Assembly (NCBI GenBank): GCA_051871555.1
Contig: JBJECZ010000196.1
Location: 1-55,677 of the forward strand
Source: SFTJ01 sp051871555
GTDB taxonomy: Bacteria > Bacteroidota > Bacteroidia > Bacteroidales > Muribaculaceae
Reading direction: 5' to 3'
Length of the DNA: 55,677 nucleotides
How positions within the stretch are numbered: position 1 is the first letter of the stretch; every line of letters begins with the position of its first letter. The notes under the pieces are model-generated. The model was not told where the DNA came from. It saw only the letters and a program-made list of their open reading frames with translations, and did not search any database. Positions 8,824 through 17,716 of the stretch are shown here, piece by piece. Made by a program: the position numbers and the translations under genes.

Positions 8824-10895
8824 CCCGGGCATTTATGAAACTGGCACGCGTGGCGCTGATGATGGCAATGGCGTTGCTGAGTGTTTCGGCTTACGCTGTC
8901 GACAACGCCCTTGAAACACGCACCAAAGAAAGCCTCAAGAAGGCTGAAAACGACCGCGAAAAGATGCGCTTGATTGGCAAGCTGTCCGACATCAACTTCG
9001 GGCTGCCTGCCGAGCTGATTTACCTCAAGCAGCTCTACGGCTTGACTTCGCAAAACAAAGCCAATTACAGCAACACCTATAAGGCAATGGCTATTTCGCA
9101 CATTTGCCGTTATTATTTCAACATCAACAAGCTCGACAGCGTGATTGCCTGGGCTCAGAAATTCGACGAGGTTCAACTCAAACCTGAGGTGTACTCGCGC
9201 TATTTCGACACCAAATACTATCAGAGCAGCGCACACCTCGAAAAAGGCAACACCGAAAAAGCCCTCGGCGCCGCCCTCGACCTTCAGAAAGACGCTCAAC
9301 GCCTACACAGCGAAGACGGCGAGGTGACTTGCTACGAGCTGCTGGGCGACGTGTTCATGAAAACGAAGGTGTTGACCCAAGCCATCGATGCCTATTCGTG
9401 CGGCTACAACATCCTCAAGAAGCAAAGCCGACGCCCAACCTACCGCTTTCAGCTGCTCACACAAATTCTGGAGTGCTACACCGAGGACTCATCGTGCTGC
9501 GACGCCAGCATCTACCTCAAAGAGATGCAATCAATTTTCCAGAAAGGCGAGATAGCAAAATCGAGCGGTGCACTCTACGAACGCTGCCTCAAGCTGTTCT
9601 ATGCCTACTCGCTGCTGCACAGCGTGAACTCCGGTGACACGGCAAATGCCAACTATTTCTTCACAATACTGTCGAAATCAGCCACCGTCGACGACTGGTT
9701 TGTTGAGGACCGCAGCACTCGCTCGATTGCCGAATACTACACGTCGTGCTCGCGATACAACGATGCCCTCAAAGCAATCAGCAAGATCGACAGCTCGTCG
9801 GTCGACCCGCTTTATTCGTTGCTCTATGCCAAGGGGCAAGTGCTCGAGCACCTCAAGCGCTACAAGGAAGCAACCACCAACTACTATCTTGCCTACGACA
9901 CGCTGCAAAGCGAATATAACAAGTCGATTTTGAGCGACTTCAGCCAATTTCAGGACATCTGCCACGAACAATACGTGGAACGCCTGCACAAAGAATATAT
10001 GGCTGAGCGGCAACGCAACAACATCATCTACACCTCGGTGTTCCTTGTGGCGGCACTCATCATGCTCGCCCTGTTTGGCTACCATGTGCGCCGCAGCAGC
10101 ATCCTGGGGCATCACCTCTCGCTTAGCGAAAAACGCCTCCGCGCCGACGAAACCGAACTGCTACAACGCCAAGCTGTGCTGCGCGAAGCCCTCGAAAAAC
10201 ACATGCAAAACGGCAGAATGAAATCGACCTTCCTCTCAAACATGAGTCACGAAATACGCACCCCGCTCAACGCCATTGTGGGATTCAGCAACCTGCTTGT
10301 CGACAACGCCGGCGACAATGTTGAGCTGCGCGACTATGCCAACATCATTCGCGCCAACTCCGACTCGCTGATGGTGTTAATCAACAACATCTTGTCATTA
10401 GGCCGAATCGACTCGAACCGTGTGGTGCTTTCTTGGCAATCAGCCAACCTCATGGACATCATTGCCACAGCTTTGACTCCGTATCAAAACAGCAAAGTGC
10501 AAACAATAATCGACAGCCCAAGCGACAACATTGAAATCGTAACCGATGCTCTGCGTCTTGGCAAGGTGTTCGACAACATATATTCCAACGCATTCAAGTT
10601 CACCAAAGAGGGACATGTGAAAACCACAATCACCCTCGACACCCTAAACGTACACATACGCATCGAAGACACCGGCATAGGCGTGCCCGACGACAAAAAA
10701 GAGCTGATTTTCGAACGATTCGAGAAGGTGGACACCTTCACTCCGGGCAGCGGACTTGGATTGTCGATTTGCCGCGAGCTACTCAAGCGAATGAATGGTG
10801 CCATTTGTTGCGACAAAGATTACACCGAGGGCCTTGCCATAATCATGCAATTCCCTATAGTACCACACAAGCCCACGAATAGCCCCGCACGATGA
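8820..10895 (+). CDS. TPR-containing membrane sensor histidine kinase (second of a pair)
   Basis: A 691-residue kinase with the same plan as its upstream neighbour: signal peptide ending SVSAYA, periplasmic TPR-like helices to about residue 395, one membrane segment at about 401-423 (SVFLVAALIMLALFGYHV), coiled coil, HisKA with His477 in NMSHEIRTPLNAIVGFSN, and HATPase_c with DTGIGVP and GSGLGLSICRE. The sensor halves have diverged strongly while the kinase cores remain alike, so the pair arose by an old duplication and probably reads different signals. It overlaps both neighbours by four bases, which implies translational coupling. No receiver or DNA-binding domain is present, and no response regulator gene lies nearby. 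Confidence 0.9.
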   Translation: MTRAFMKLARVALMMAMALLSVSAYAVDNALETRTKESLKKAENDREKMRLIGKLSDINFGLPAELIYLKQLYGLTSQNKANYSNTYKAMAISHICRYYFNINKLDSVIAWAQKFDEVQLKPEVYSRYFDTKYYQSSAHLEKGNTEKALGAALDLQKDAQRLHSEDGEVTCYELLGDVFMKTKVLTQAIDAYSCGYNILKKQSRRPTYRFQLLTQILECYTEDSSCCDASIYLKEMQSIFQKGEIAKSSGALYERCLKLFYAYSLLHSVNSGDTANANYFFTILSKSATVDDWFVEDRSTRSIAEYYTSCSRYNDALKAISKIDSSSVDPLYSLLYAKGQVLEHLKRYKEATTNYYLAYDTLQSEYNKSILSDFSQFQDICHEQYVERLHKEYMAERQRNNIIYTSVFLVAALIMLALFGYHVRRSSILGHHLSLSEKRLRADETELLQRQAVLREALEKHMQNGRMKSTFLSNMSHEIRTPLNAIVGFSNLLVDNAGDNVELRDYANIIRANSDSLMVLINNILSLGRIDSNRVVLSWQSANLMDIIATALTPYQNSKVQTIIDSPSDNIEIVTDALRLGKVFDNIYSNAFKFTKEGHVKTTITLDTLNVHIRIEDTGIGVPDDKKELIFERFEKVDTFTPGSGLGLSICRELLKRMNGAICCDKDYTEGLAIIMQFPIVPHKPTNSPAR

Positions 10896-12259
10896 CTATA
10901 CGCTCCTTCATAACAGCTCTGCTGATATTATGCTGCATTGAAGTGTGTGCTGCTACCGAGCACTCGCTGCCCGCAATATACATTACCACCACCGACCTCA
11001 ATTTCCGCAACGGTCCGGGCAAAAGCTACTCCAAGGTGACAACTCTGCCCCGAGGCAGCGAGGTGAAGGTGACCGATTTCACCTACAACAATTGGGCTCT
11101 CGTGGAAATGAGCGGCAACACTACAGCATACTGCTCTGCAAACTATCTGCAGTATGTGGGACCGGTGCCTGCGCCTCAACCCGAGGCTCCTCGCAAGGCA
11201 AAGTCGCACGGATTAGTGCCCACCATAATCGGCTGGGCTTGGACAGCTATTCTTTGGGTGATAGGCATCATCATAGTGCGCAAACTCATGCTGTGGTGCG
11301 CTTCGATAATCAGCGTGGTGGCGTATAAAATTTACTGGGTGGCATGCCTGCCGTTCTATTTCATGAATTGGCTGCAACGCTATGCCTCAAAACCCTGGCG
11401 GCTGTTCTTCAAGTTCAACAGCGGCAACGACTCGCGCAACCAGGAGTTGCGGCAGATATTCGAATGGGTGAAAATTCCACTATACATCGCCCTCACCCCG
11501 CTGCGTTTTGTCAACGCCGTCTACTATAACCTTGTGGTGCACTGCTCGTTCGAGTCGCTGAACTATGCCCTTGAGGTGCTCTATCCCAGCCACTATCGCG
11601 AAGGCGGCGACGACAACTGGATAAACTGGCTCATCTGGCTGCCATGGCGCATAATCAAATACCCGATGTGGCACGGCTCACTCACATTCATCGAAAGCGC
11701 CATCTGGACCGTGGTCGACACCTTTATTCCGGCACTCACACTCTTTCACGGCACCGACGCCTCCGCCAGCGAGAGCATCACACAAAGCCGCGGACGCGTG
11801 GGCAACAACAGCTGGCGCACCGAGGTGTGGAACGTGGGTGGCGGCAACTTTGCCGGCAACGGCATTTACTTCGCCCCCGCCCGCTCTACCGCGCTGCACT
11901 ACAGCGCAGGCTCGCTGATTGTGTGCCGCGTGAGCCTCGGACGCGTGATTGACCTTGGGCTCGCTCCTTACAATATCTTTCGCCAATGCGGCCATGCCGA
12001 CGCCCTCGGGGCTACGCGCTGGGGACTGAACAACGGCTACACCACCGGCGAATGGTGGCGCGCCGACTGCCATTGGTGGGAATACTGCATGTACGATTGG
12101 AAAAACCGCTACAACCACTCGTGGCGCATTCGTCCGCTGTATGTGCTGTCAATCGACGACGAGATGCTGCAACGAATACCCGGCGGCATGCACCACTGGC
12201 TGTTCCGTAAAATGGTGATTAACGACATTATCGACAGCTTCAACACCCTCGTAGAGTGA
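10892..12259 (+). CDS. Membrane protein with SH3b domain and PARP-like ADP-ribosyltransferase domain
   Basis: A 455-residue protein in three parts. After a signal peptide (about 1-23) comes a bacterial SH3 domain (about 28-88; DLNFRNGPGKSYSKVTTL), usually a periplasmic wall- or peptide-binding module. Residues about 105-160 form two or three hydrophobic segments, followed by a Trp/Tyr-rich region to 280. Residues 283-455 resemble the PARP catalytic fold: LFHGT with His286, then GNGIYFAPARSTALHYS with Tyr326, then LIVCRVSLGRVIDL, and a late strand RPLYVLSI at 414-421. The position of the PARP catalytic Glu is not an obvious Glu, as in mono-ADP-ribosyltransferase PARPs. Its ATG overlaps the second kinase stop. 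Function is inferred; the fold call rests on motif spacing only. Confidence 0.72.
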   Translation: MTIRSFITALLILCCIEVCAATEHSLPAIYITTTDLNFRNGPGKSYSKVTTLPRGSEVKVTDFTYNNWALVEMSGNTTAYCSANYLQYVGPVPAPQPEAPRKAKSHGLVPTIIGWAWTAILWVIGIIIVRKLMLWCASIISVVAYKIYWVACLPFYFMNWLQRYASKPWRLFFKFNSGNDSRNQELRQIFEWVKIPLYIALTPLRFVNAVYYNLVVHCSFESLNYALEVLYPSHYREGGDDNWINWLIWLPWRIIKYPMWHGSLTFIESAIWTVVDTFIPALTLFHGTDASASESITQSRGRVGNNSWRTEVWNVGGGNFAGNGIYFAPARSTALHYSAGSLIVCRVSLGRVIDLGLAPYNIFRQCGHADALGATRWGLNNGYTTGEWWRADCHWWEYCMYDWKNRYNHSWRIRPLYVLSIDDEMLQRIPGGMHHWLFRKMVINDIIDSFNTLVE

Positions 12260-12283
12260 GCACACACTTATCCGCCCGGCAAT

Positions 12284-12315
12284 TTGGCAATTTCCGAAGT
12301 TTTTCAGTAACTTTG
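12284..12315 (+). promoter_or_regulatory. Promoter of the DUF3822-rsmD-radical SAM operon
   Basis: TTG at 12284-12286, 21 bp, TAACTTTG at 12308-12315. It leaves a leader of about 135 nt before the DUF3822 start. A 38-codon frame at 12325-12441 opens within this leader but has nothing to support it as a gene. Confidence 0.7.
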
Positions 12316-12457
12316 TGCATACCTATGGAGGCAGTGTGTTGCCACAACCACGGCACACCATCACAAAGCCTCAAAAAAACAATTATTTTTGAACAATTTG
12401 GCTGGGATGCCATGCTATGGCAATATCACCACATAAAATAATATACTACAAACCATT

Positions 12458-13300
12458 ATGAGCAGCACCACACCCGCCAACGGCGCAAGCGACATCGACA
12501 TTCAGCATCCCGAGCTGTGGACCATGCACCTGTGGCTCAGCGAACAAAGCATCAGCTATGCCCTGTTCACACGGGCACAAGCCGATTCGCTCCTATGGGG
12601 CACAATAGCCCTCGACATGAGTTTTGGCGACTATCTGAAGAGCCTGGAGAATTGCATCTACGACCATCCGCTGCTGCTCAAGCCCTACGGCACGGTGCGT
12701 GTGGTGTGCGAGAGCAGTAGGTTTGCCGTGCTACCCGCCGAGGTGGCTGCCGACGACGATTTGGCTGCCGAAGTGTTTGCGGCATCAATTCCCGATGCCG
12801 AAGGCGACGTGGCATTGTGCACCATGCCACGCTGCGGAGCCGCCATTGCCTTCGAATTGCCGCGCGGCACAAAGGGCTTTCTGCAACGCACATTCTTCAA
12901 TTCGCCCATTGTGCACAGCCTGATGCCTTTGTGCGAGTACTACGCCTCGAAGCAACAGCAAACCTCGCTGCAGCGAATGTTTTTGCACCTCGATGCCGAG
13001 CGAATGCGCATGTGCATCTTCGGCAAAGGCAGGCTGCTCATGGCAAACGTGTTCGACTATCGCAGTCCCGACGATGCCGCATTCTATGTGCTTAACGCAT
13101 GGCAAAGCTTCGGGCTCGACCCGCTTGCCGACGAAGTGCAGATGGCTGGCGACAAGCCGCAACGCGACCAGCTCACGCCCATTCTGCGAAAATACATCAA
13201 CTATGTGATGCCCACAATATTCCCGGCTGCAGCCATGCGCATCGGCCACGATGCCGTGAAAGCGCCCTACCCATTAATTCTGCTTGCCCTATGCGAATAA
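12458..13300 (+). CDS. DUF3822 family protein
   Basis: A 280-residue cytoplasmic protein of the Bacteroidetes DUF3822 family, recognised by its length, the N-terminal pattern LWTMHLWLSEQSISYALF and its place directly before rsmD. DUF3822 proteins show a distant actin/ASKHA-like organisation in some analyses, but no function is known to me. No catalytic motif, signal peptide or membrane segment is visible. Its last 10 bases overlap the ATG of rsmD, so translation is probably coupled, and the pairing with rsmD is conserved in the phylum, which suggests a link to ribosome or RNA modification. That last point is inference. Confidence 0.85.
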   Translation: MSSTTPANGASDIDIQHPELWTMHLWLSEQSISYALFTRAQADSLLWGTIALDMSFGDYLKSLENCIYDHPLLLKPYGTVRVVCESSRFAVLPAEVAADDDLAAEVFAASIPDAEGDVALCTMPRCGAAIAFELPRGTKGFLQRTFFNSPIVHSLMPLCEYYASKQQQTSLQRMFLHLDAERMRMCIFGKGRLLMANVFDYRSPDDAAFYVLNAWQSFGLDPLADEVQMAGDKPQRDQLTPILRKYINYVMPTIFPAAAMRIGHDAVKAPYPLILLALCE

Positions 13301-13863
13301 TCAGAGGAAAATTCGGGCGCCGACGCTTCGACGTGCCCAACAACATCACCGCGCGCCCAACCACCGACTTTGCCCGCGAAAACATATTCAACGTCATCGA
13401 AAACATCATCGACCTTGAGGGCGCAACGGCTCTCGACCTCTTTGCCGGCACCGGTGCCATCAGCTTTGAGTTCCTGTCGCGCGAATGTGCCTCGGTGACA
13501 ACCGTCGAAAAAAGCCACACTCAATTCAATTTCATACGCAAGGTGCGCGACATGCTCGACGTGAAAAACATGACGCTCATCAAGGGCGACGTGTTCCGCT
13601 TCATCGAGTCGACAACCCAGCCGTTCGACGTGATTTTCGTCGACCCACCCTACGACCTGCCTAACTTCGGCGAGATTCCCGGCAAAATACTCGCTTCGAA
13701 GCTGGTGAAACCCGGCACACTGTTTGTTATGGAACATAGCAAGGCCTACGACTTCTCGTCGCTGCCCCACTTCCACCAGCACCGCACCTACGGCAGCGTA
13801 AACTTCTCGCTATTTATCATCGGCGACTCAAGCACCGAGCAAGCCTCCGACGAACAAGCATAA
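13291..13863 (+). CDS. rsmD: 16S rRNA (guanine966-N2)-methyltransferase, RsmD family
   Basis: A 190-residue SAM-dependent methyltransferase. I chose the ATG at 13291 (MRIIRGKFGRRRFDVP), which is the conserved RsmD N-terminus; a frame extending back to 13099 would lie inside DUF3822. Motifs are RPTTDFARENIFN, the SAM-binding ALDLFAGTGAISFE, and the catalytic DPPY at residues 118-121. RsmD methylates G966 of 16S rRNA in the assembled 30S subunit. It overlaps the upstream gene by 10 bases and is followed by the radical SAM gene after 20 bp, so the three probably share one message. Confidence 0.92.
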   Translation: MRIIRGKFGRRRFDVPNNITARPTTDFARENIFNVIENIIDLEGATALDLFAGTGAISFEFLSRECASVTTVEKSHTQFNFIRKVRDMLDVKNMTLIKGDVFRFIESTTQPFDVIFVDPPYDLPNFGEIPGKILASKLVKPGTLFVMEHSKAYDFSSLPHFHQHRTYGSVNFSLFIIGDSSTEQASDEQA

Positions 13864-13883
13864 CACTCCACTCCGCAACCGCC

Positions 13884-15110
13884 ATGCAACAGGTTTTCGA
13901 CCCATTTGCCCGCCCACTGTATGTGATGCTTAAGCCTGCAGGTGCGCGCTGCAACCTGCGCTGTGCCTACTGCTACTACCTTGAGAAATCGTGCCTCTAC
14001 GATTCGCAAAGCCAAGGCGTGATGAGCGACCAGCTGCTTGAGCGCTTCATCGACCAATACATCAACTCGCAAACCATGCAGCAAATGCTGTTCACTTGGC
14101 ACGGCGGCGAGACGCTCATGCGTCCGCTGTCGTTCTATCGCCGAGCCGTGGAGCTGCAAAAGCGATATGCACGCGGCAGAATCATCGACAACTGTCTGCA
14201 AACAAATGCCACACTGCTCACCGACGAGTGGTGCCGGTTTCTTGCCGACGAAGGATGGCTGGTGGGCGTGTCGATTGACGGGCCGCAAGAGTTTCACGAC
14301 GAATACCGGCGCACAGCCGGCGGCGGACCCTCGTGGCGAAAGGTGATGCAAGGCATCGAGCGCCTCAACCGTTACGGCGTGCAATGGAACGCCATGGCTG
14401 TGGTGAACGACTACAACGCCGACTATCCACTTGAATTCTATCGTTTCTTTAAAGAGATTGATTGCCACTACATACAATTTGCTCCTATCGTGGAGCGCAT
14501 ACACCGCCATGCCGACGGGCGGCACCTCGCCGCACCATGCCAAACGGGCGACCCCGTGGCAGAATTCTCGGTCACTGCAGAGCAATGGGGCAATTTCCTG
14601 TGCACTATCTTCGACGAATGGGTGCGCAGCGACGTAGGCAACTACTTCATTCAGATGTTCGACAGCACACTTGCCAACTGGGTGGGCGAACAGCCCGGCG
14701 TATGCACTCTGGCAAAGACCTGCGGCCACGCCGGCGTGATGGAGCACAACGGCGACGTGTACAGCTGCGACCACTTTGTTTTCCCGGAATACCGCCTGGG
14801 CAACATCAACACATCAACTCTCACCGAGATGATGTACAGCCCACAACAGCAAGCATTTGGCAACGCCAAGCACGACACACTGCCACGGCAATGCCGCGAA
14901 TGCCAATGGCTATTTGCCTGCAACGGCGAGTGCCCAAAGAACCGAATTATTCACACCGCCACAGGTGAACCCGGACTCAACTATTTGTGCCAAGGCTATC
15001 GGCAGTTCTTTGAGCATGTGGCACCATATATGGATTACATGAAGCAGCAGCTACTGCAACAGCAGCCGCCTGCCAACATTATGCAAGCCATAGCCCGCGG
15101 TGAGCTCTAA
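13884..15110 (+). CDS. Anaerobic sulfatase-maturating enzyme-like radical SAM/SPASM protein
   Basis: A 408-residue radical SAM enzyme. Cys23, Cys27 and Cys30 (CNLRCAYC) bind the SAM-cleaving 4Fe-4S cluster. Family marks include FTWHGGE, QTNATLL, GVSIDGPQEFHD and a C-terminal SPASM domain with clusters CTLAKTCGHAG, YSCDHFVFPEYRLGN and CRECQWLFACNGECPKNR. anSMEs turn an active-site Cys or Ser of sulfatases into formylglycine without oxygen. No sulfatase gene lies in the window, so targets would be elsewhere. It is the last gene of the DUF3822-rsmD unit and ends 6 bp from a convergent transporter gene, leaving little room for a terminator. A different SPASM maturase activity cannot be excluded. 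Confidence 0.9.
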   Translation: MQQVFDPFARPLYVMLKPAGARCNLRCAYCYYLEKSCLYDSQSQGVMSDQLLERFIDQYINSQTMQQMLFTWHGGETLMRPLSFYRRAVELQKRYARGRIIDNCLQTNATLLTDEWCRFLADEGWLVGVSIDGPQEFHDEYRRTAGGGPSWRKVMQGIERLNRYGVQWNAMAVVNDYNADYPLEFYRFFKEIDCHYIQFAPIVERIHRHADGRHLAAPCQTGDPVAEFSVTAEQWGNFLCTIFDEWVRSDVGNYFIQMFDSTLANWVGEQPGVCTLAKTCGHAGVMEHNGDVYSCDHFVFPEYRLGNINTSTLTEMMYSPQQQAFGNAKHDTLPRQCRECQWLFACNGECPKNRIIHTATGEPGLNYLCQGYRQFFEHVAPYMDYMKQQLLQQQPPANIMQAIARGEL

Positions 15111-15116
15111 CGCTCA

Positions 15117-16685
15117 TTATTTGCCCAAGCCATAGTAATGCTTCAGCATCTTGCCCACAAACCTCCACGGCAGCATGTAGGAGCGGTGACGCCGTATGGG
15201 CGAATCGAACAACATGAAGCCAAGCACCAGCGCAATGCATCCAAAGCAAGCCCAACCGTAAACTGCCTTAACCCCCACAAGAAGCATATTATCAAGCAAA
15301 GCATCGGCGTTGAGCGGTGCGGCGTTATGCACCCATAATGCCGGCGACGTATAGCGTGCAAAGCCGTCAGCCACATAGTGGCCAAACACTTTGGCATAAA
15401 TGGCACAGCCCAAGCAAACGCCAATCACCATGTGAATCATATTGAACACGCTAAGCCCCTGAAAGAAATGGTTGAAATCCATCACTTCGCACAACGACGC
15501 CATGAACACTATGCTGAGGGTGGTGTAGGCAAAGCCACGGCAAAACAGAGGCAAATAAAGCGTCTGTATGCTAATGTGCGGCGATACTATGCAGTACATA
15601 ATAGCCAAATAGCACAGCAAAGCCACACTGCCTATTATACCCAGCCTGATAAACGACATGCGCATCACCTTTTGCAACCACACAAGCGAGAACACACATC
15701 CGCAAATGTTGCCAATCCAAGCAGGCAAGCATAATCCCGCATTGGTGATGGTGGGATAGTGCATCACCTCCTCAACAAATATTTCCTCAAGAATATGCTC
15801 AGTGCCAAACAGGCACTCAACAAAGCAGATGAGCAAGAAAATCTGCTTCACATAGCGGAATCCGCTGAACACGCGCGGGTTGATGTAAGGATGCCTAACG
15901 TGCATCATGCGATGCATGATTAGGGCAAGCGTGATGCAAATGCTGCCAGTGAGATACCACACCGCATCGTGGTTATACCACGAATACCAATCGGCATAAT
16001 CAAGCAAATAAGCAGCCTGAATGAGCAACGCCGCCCACAGCACCATTCCCGTCCAATCAATGCCATAAAGCGGCAGTTTCATTATTCTGAAGTGGCGCAC
16101 ACATGTGCACAGAAACGAAAGCACCACCAAGTGCAACCCAATCACCAGCCAATGCATCAGCCGCCAGTCGCCCAGCACCGTGAAATATGCCGACAAATAG
16201 TCCTGACTATTCATGCCCGTGAGGATGACAATGTGCAGCAGCGGGAAAAACACCGTCATATCGCGCTTGGGAGTCATCCACAGCTGCACATTCGACATGC
16301 ACTCAAACGTGCCCTGAATCTTTGCAATGCCCTCAAGCAGGCACAAAAACCACAGCAAAGGCAGCCAAGTGACATAACCTATGAGCAGATTAGTTGCTAT
16401 CACCGTCACCGACGCTCCGGTGAGCAACGTCTTGTTGGTGAAACGGAATTTCATTCTGAAAAGCATCGGAAACCACAATGCCATGCCGGCAAGGTTGCAG
16501 TAAAGGCACATCAGTACATCTTCACGCATCTCGGCATTCGCGCCAATCTGCTCGTTAAGAGCACCAAGATATCGAGCTCCCGACACCTGAAAGCACAACG
16601 CTATGCACAAATAAATCCATGGTCGCAACGATTTTGGCACAAAGTCCTTAATCATTGGCATGGCAAATGTTGTGGGAGCACTCAT
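15117..16685 (-). CDS. MFS transporter, inner membrane component of a tripartite exporter
   Basis: A 522-residue polytopic protein with about 12-14 hydrophobic segments. It lacks strong family motifs but fits the MFS permeases that Bacteroidetes encode beside EmrA-type fusion proteins. Its start overlaps the stop of the HlyD/EmrA gene (ATGA, 16682-16685). Together with that protein and the TolC homologue it should form a pump carrying a substrate (drug, fatty acid or bile-derived compound) from the cytoplasm across both membranes; the substrate cannot be told from sequence. Many aromatic residues (LWFLCLLEG, WYSWYNHDAVWYL) suit a hydrophobic cargo. Its C-terminus is convergent with the radical SAM gene. 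Confidence 0.82.
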   Translation of the reverse strand: MSAPTTFAMPMIKDFVPKSLRPWIYLCIALCFQVSGARYLGALNEQIGANAEMREDVLMCLYCNLAGMALWFPMLFRMKFRFTNKTLLTGASVTVIATNLLIGYVTWLPLLWFLCLLEGIAKIQGTFECMSNVQLWMTPKRDMTVFFPLLHIVILTGMNSQDYLSAYFTVLGDWRLMHWLVIGLHLVVLSFLCTCVRHFRIMKLPLYGIDWTGMVLWAALLIQAAYLLDYADWYSWYNHDAVWYLTGSICITLALIMHRMMHVRHPYINPRVFSGFRYVKQIFLLICFVECLFGTEHILEEIFVEEVMHYPTITNAGLCLPAWIGNICGCVFSLVWLQKVMRMSFIRLGIIGSVALLCYLAIMYCIVSPHISIQTLYLPLFCRGFAYTTLSIVFMASLCEVMDFNHFFQGLSVFNMIHMVIGVCLGCAIYAKVFGHYVADGFARYTSPALWVHNAAPLNADALLDNMLLVGVKAVYGWACFGCIALVLGFMLFDSPIRRHRSYMLPWRFVGKMLKHYYGLGK

Positions 16686-17716
16686 TGCTTCAGCACCTCA
16701 CATTCAACATTATAACCTGCCCTGAGCAAGCGCAGATTTTCCGCAGCATTGTCTTTCAATGCAATTCGCACAGGCAAGCGTTGTTCAATCTTAACAAAAT
16801 TGCCAGTGGCATTGTCGTGAGGCATCGATGAGAAAGCCGACCCGGTGGCATTCGACAACGACTCCACCACGCCAACGTATTCAACACCCGGCACGGCGTC
16901 GACTTTCATCTTCACCTTGGCGCCCACGCCTATGTTGGCTAACTGCGACTCGCGATAGTTGGCTTGCACCCACAGTTCGTTTGTATCTACAATGTCCACC
17001 ATTGTCTGTCCCGGTTGCACCAACTGCCCTTCGTGAATGGTTTTACGCCCCGTCACGCCGTTGCAAGTGGCAACAATGGCGCAATACGACATGTTCAGCC
17101 TTGCCAAATTAACCTTTGCCTCACACAAGGCAATTGTGGCATCGCTACGGTCAAGCCCGATGTTTTGCTCAGCCTTGACATTGGTGGCAGCCGTTTTGGC
17201 ACGAGATGCACGCTCAAAACGGGCTTTGGCAGCCTCGTAGGCTGAAAGCATGTTATCGTATTGCTGGCGAGTGACAGCGCCGGCGCTGTACAGCTGCGAA
17301 TAACGCTCATACTCGCGTCGGGCGTTCTCGAGCAACGCCTTTTCCTCGTCAATCGACGCATCGCTCACAGCAACGTTGCTTGCCGATGTGGTGACTCCAG
17401 CCTTGGTGAGCCGGCGCGAAGCAAGGGCGTTTGCCAATTCGGCTTGGGCTTGAGCCAAAAGCATGCGAAATTCAGCATCTTCAATTATCACAAGCGTGTC
17501 GCCGGCTTGCACCTGCTGGTTTTCCTCGAAGCGGATTTCCTTGATAAATCCCGCAACACGAGTGTTCACCGCAGTGATGTGTTGGCAAACAACGGCATTG
17601 TCGGTGTATTCCACGTCACCGAAATGCAAAAAACGGGCGCAAACTATTGCCAGCCCTATAGCCAACAATGCGAAAACTACAATGTTATATATTATACGTT
17701 TAGCAGTACGTTTCAT
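16682..17716 (-). CDS. HlyD/EmrA family membrane fusion protein
   Basis: A 344-residue periplasmic adaptor with one N-terminal membrane anchor (about 8-28, IIYNIVVFALLAIGLAIVCA). It has a biotinyl-lipoyl-like half motif (VNTRVAGFIKEIRFEENQQVQAGDTL), a long alpha hairpin (about 75-215, rich in A, E, R, K), the second lipoyl half (NGVTGRKTIHEGQLVQPGQTM) and a beta-barrel region near the C-terminus. This is the EmrA layout. It bridges the MFS permease and the TolC-like channel. It overlaps both neighbours by four bases, so the three proteins are translationally coupled. Confidence 0.93.
   Translation of the reverse strand: MKRTAKRIIYNIVVFALLAIGLAIVCARFLHFGDVEYTDNAVVCQHITAVNTRVAGFIKEIRFEENQQVQAGDTLVIIEDAEFRMLLAQAQAELANALASRRLTKAGVTTSASNVAVSDASIDEEKALLENARREYERYSQLYSAGAVTRQQYDNMLSAYEAAKARFERASRAKTAATNVKAEQNIGLDRSDATIALCEAKVNLARLNMSYCAIVATCNGVTGRKTIHEGQLVQPGQTMVDIVDTNELWVQANYRESQLANIGVGAKVKMKVDAVPGVEYVGVVESLSNATGSAFSSMPHDNATGNFVKIEQRLPVRIALKDNAAENLRLLRAGYNVECEVLKQ

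Noticed and set aside
12325..12441. 38-codon frame just after the promoter of the DUF3822 operon
   Set aside because: It starts almost at the expected transcription start, has no ribosome site and no leader-peptide pattern tied to an attenuator.
13099..13290. 64-codon N-terminal extension of rsmD
   Set aside because: It lies inside DUF3822, is R/A-rich shadow sequence, and the conserved RsmD start MRIIRGKF is at 13291.
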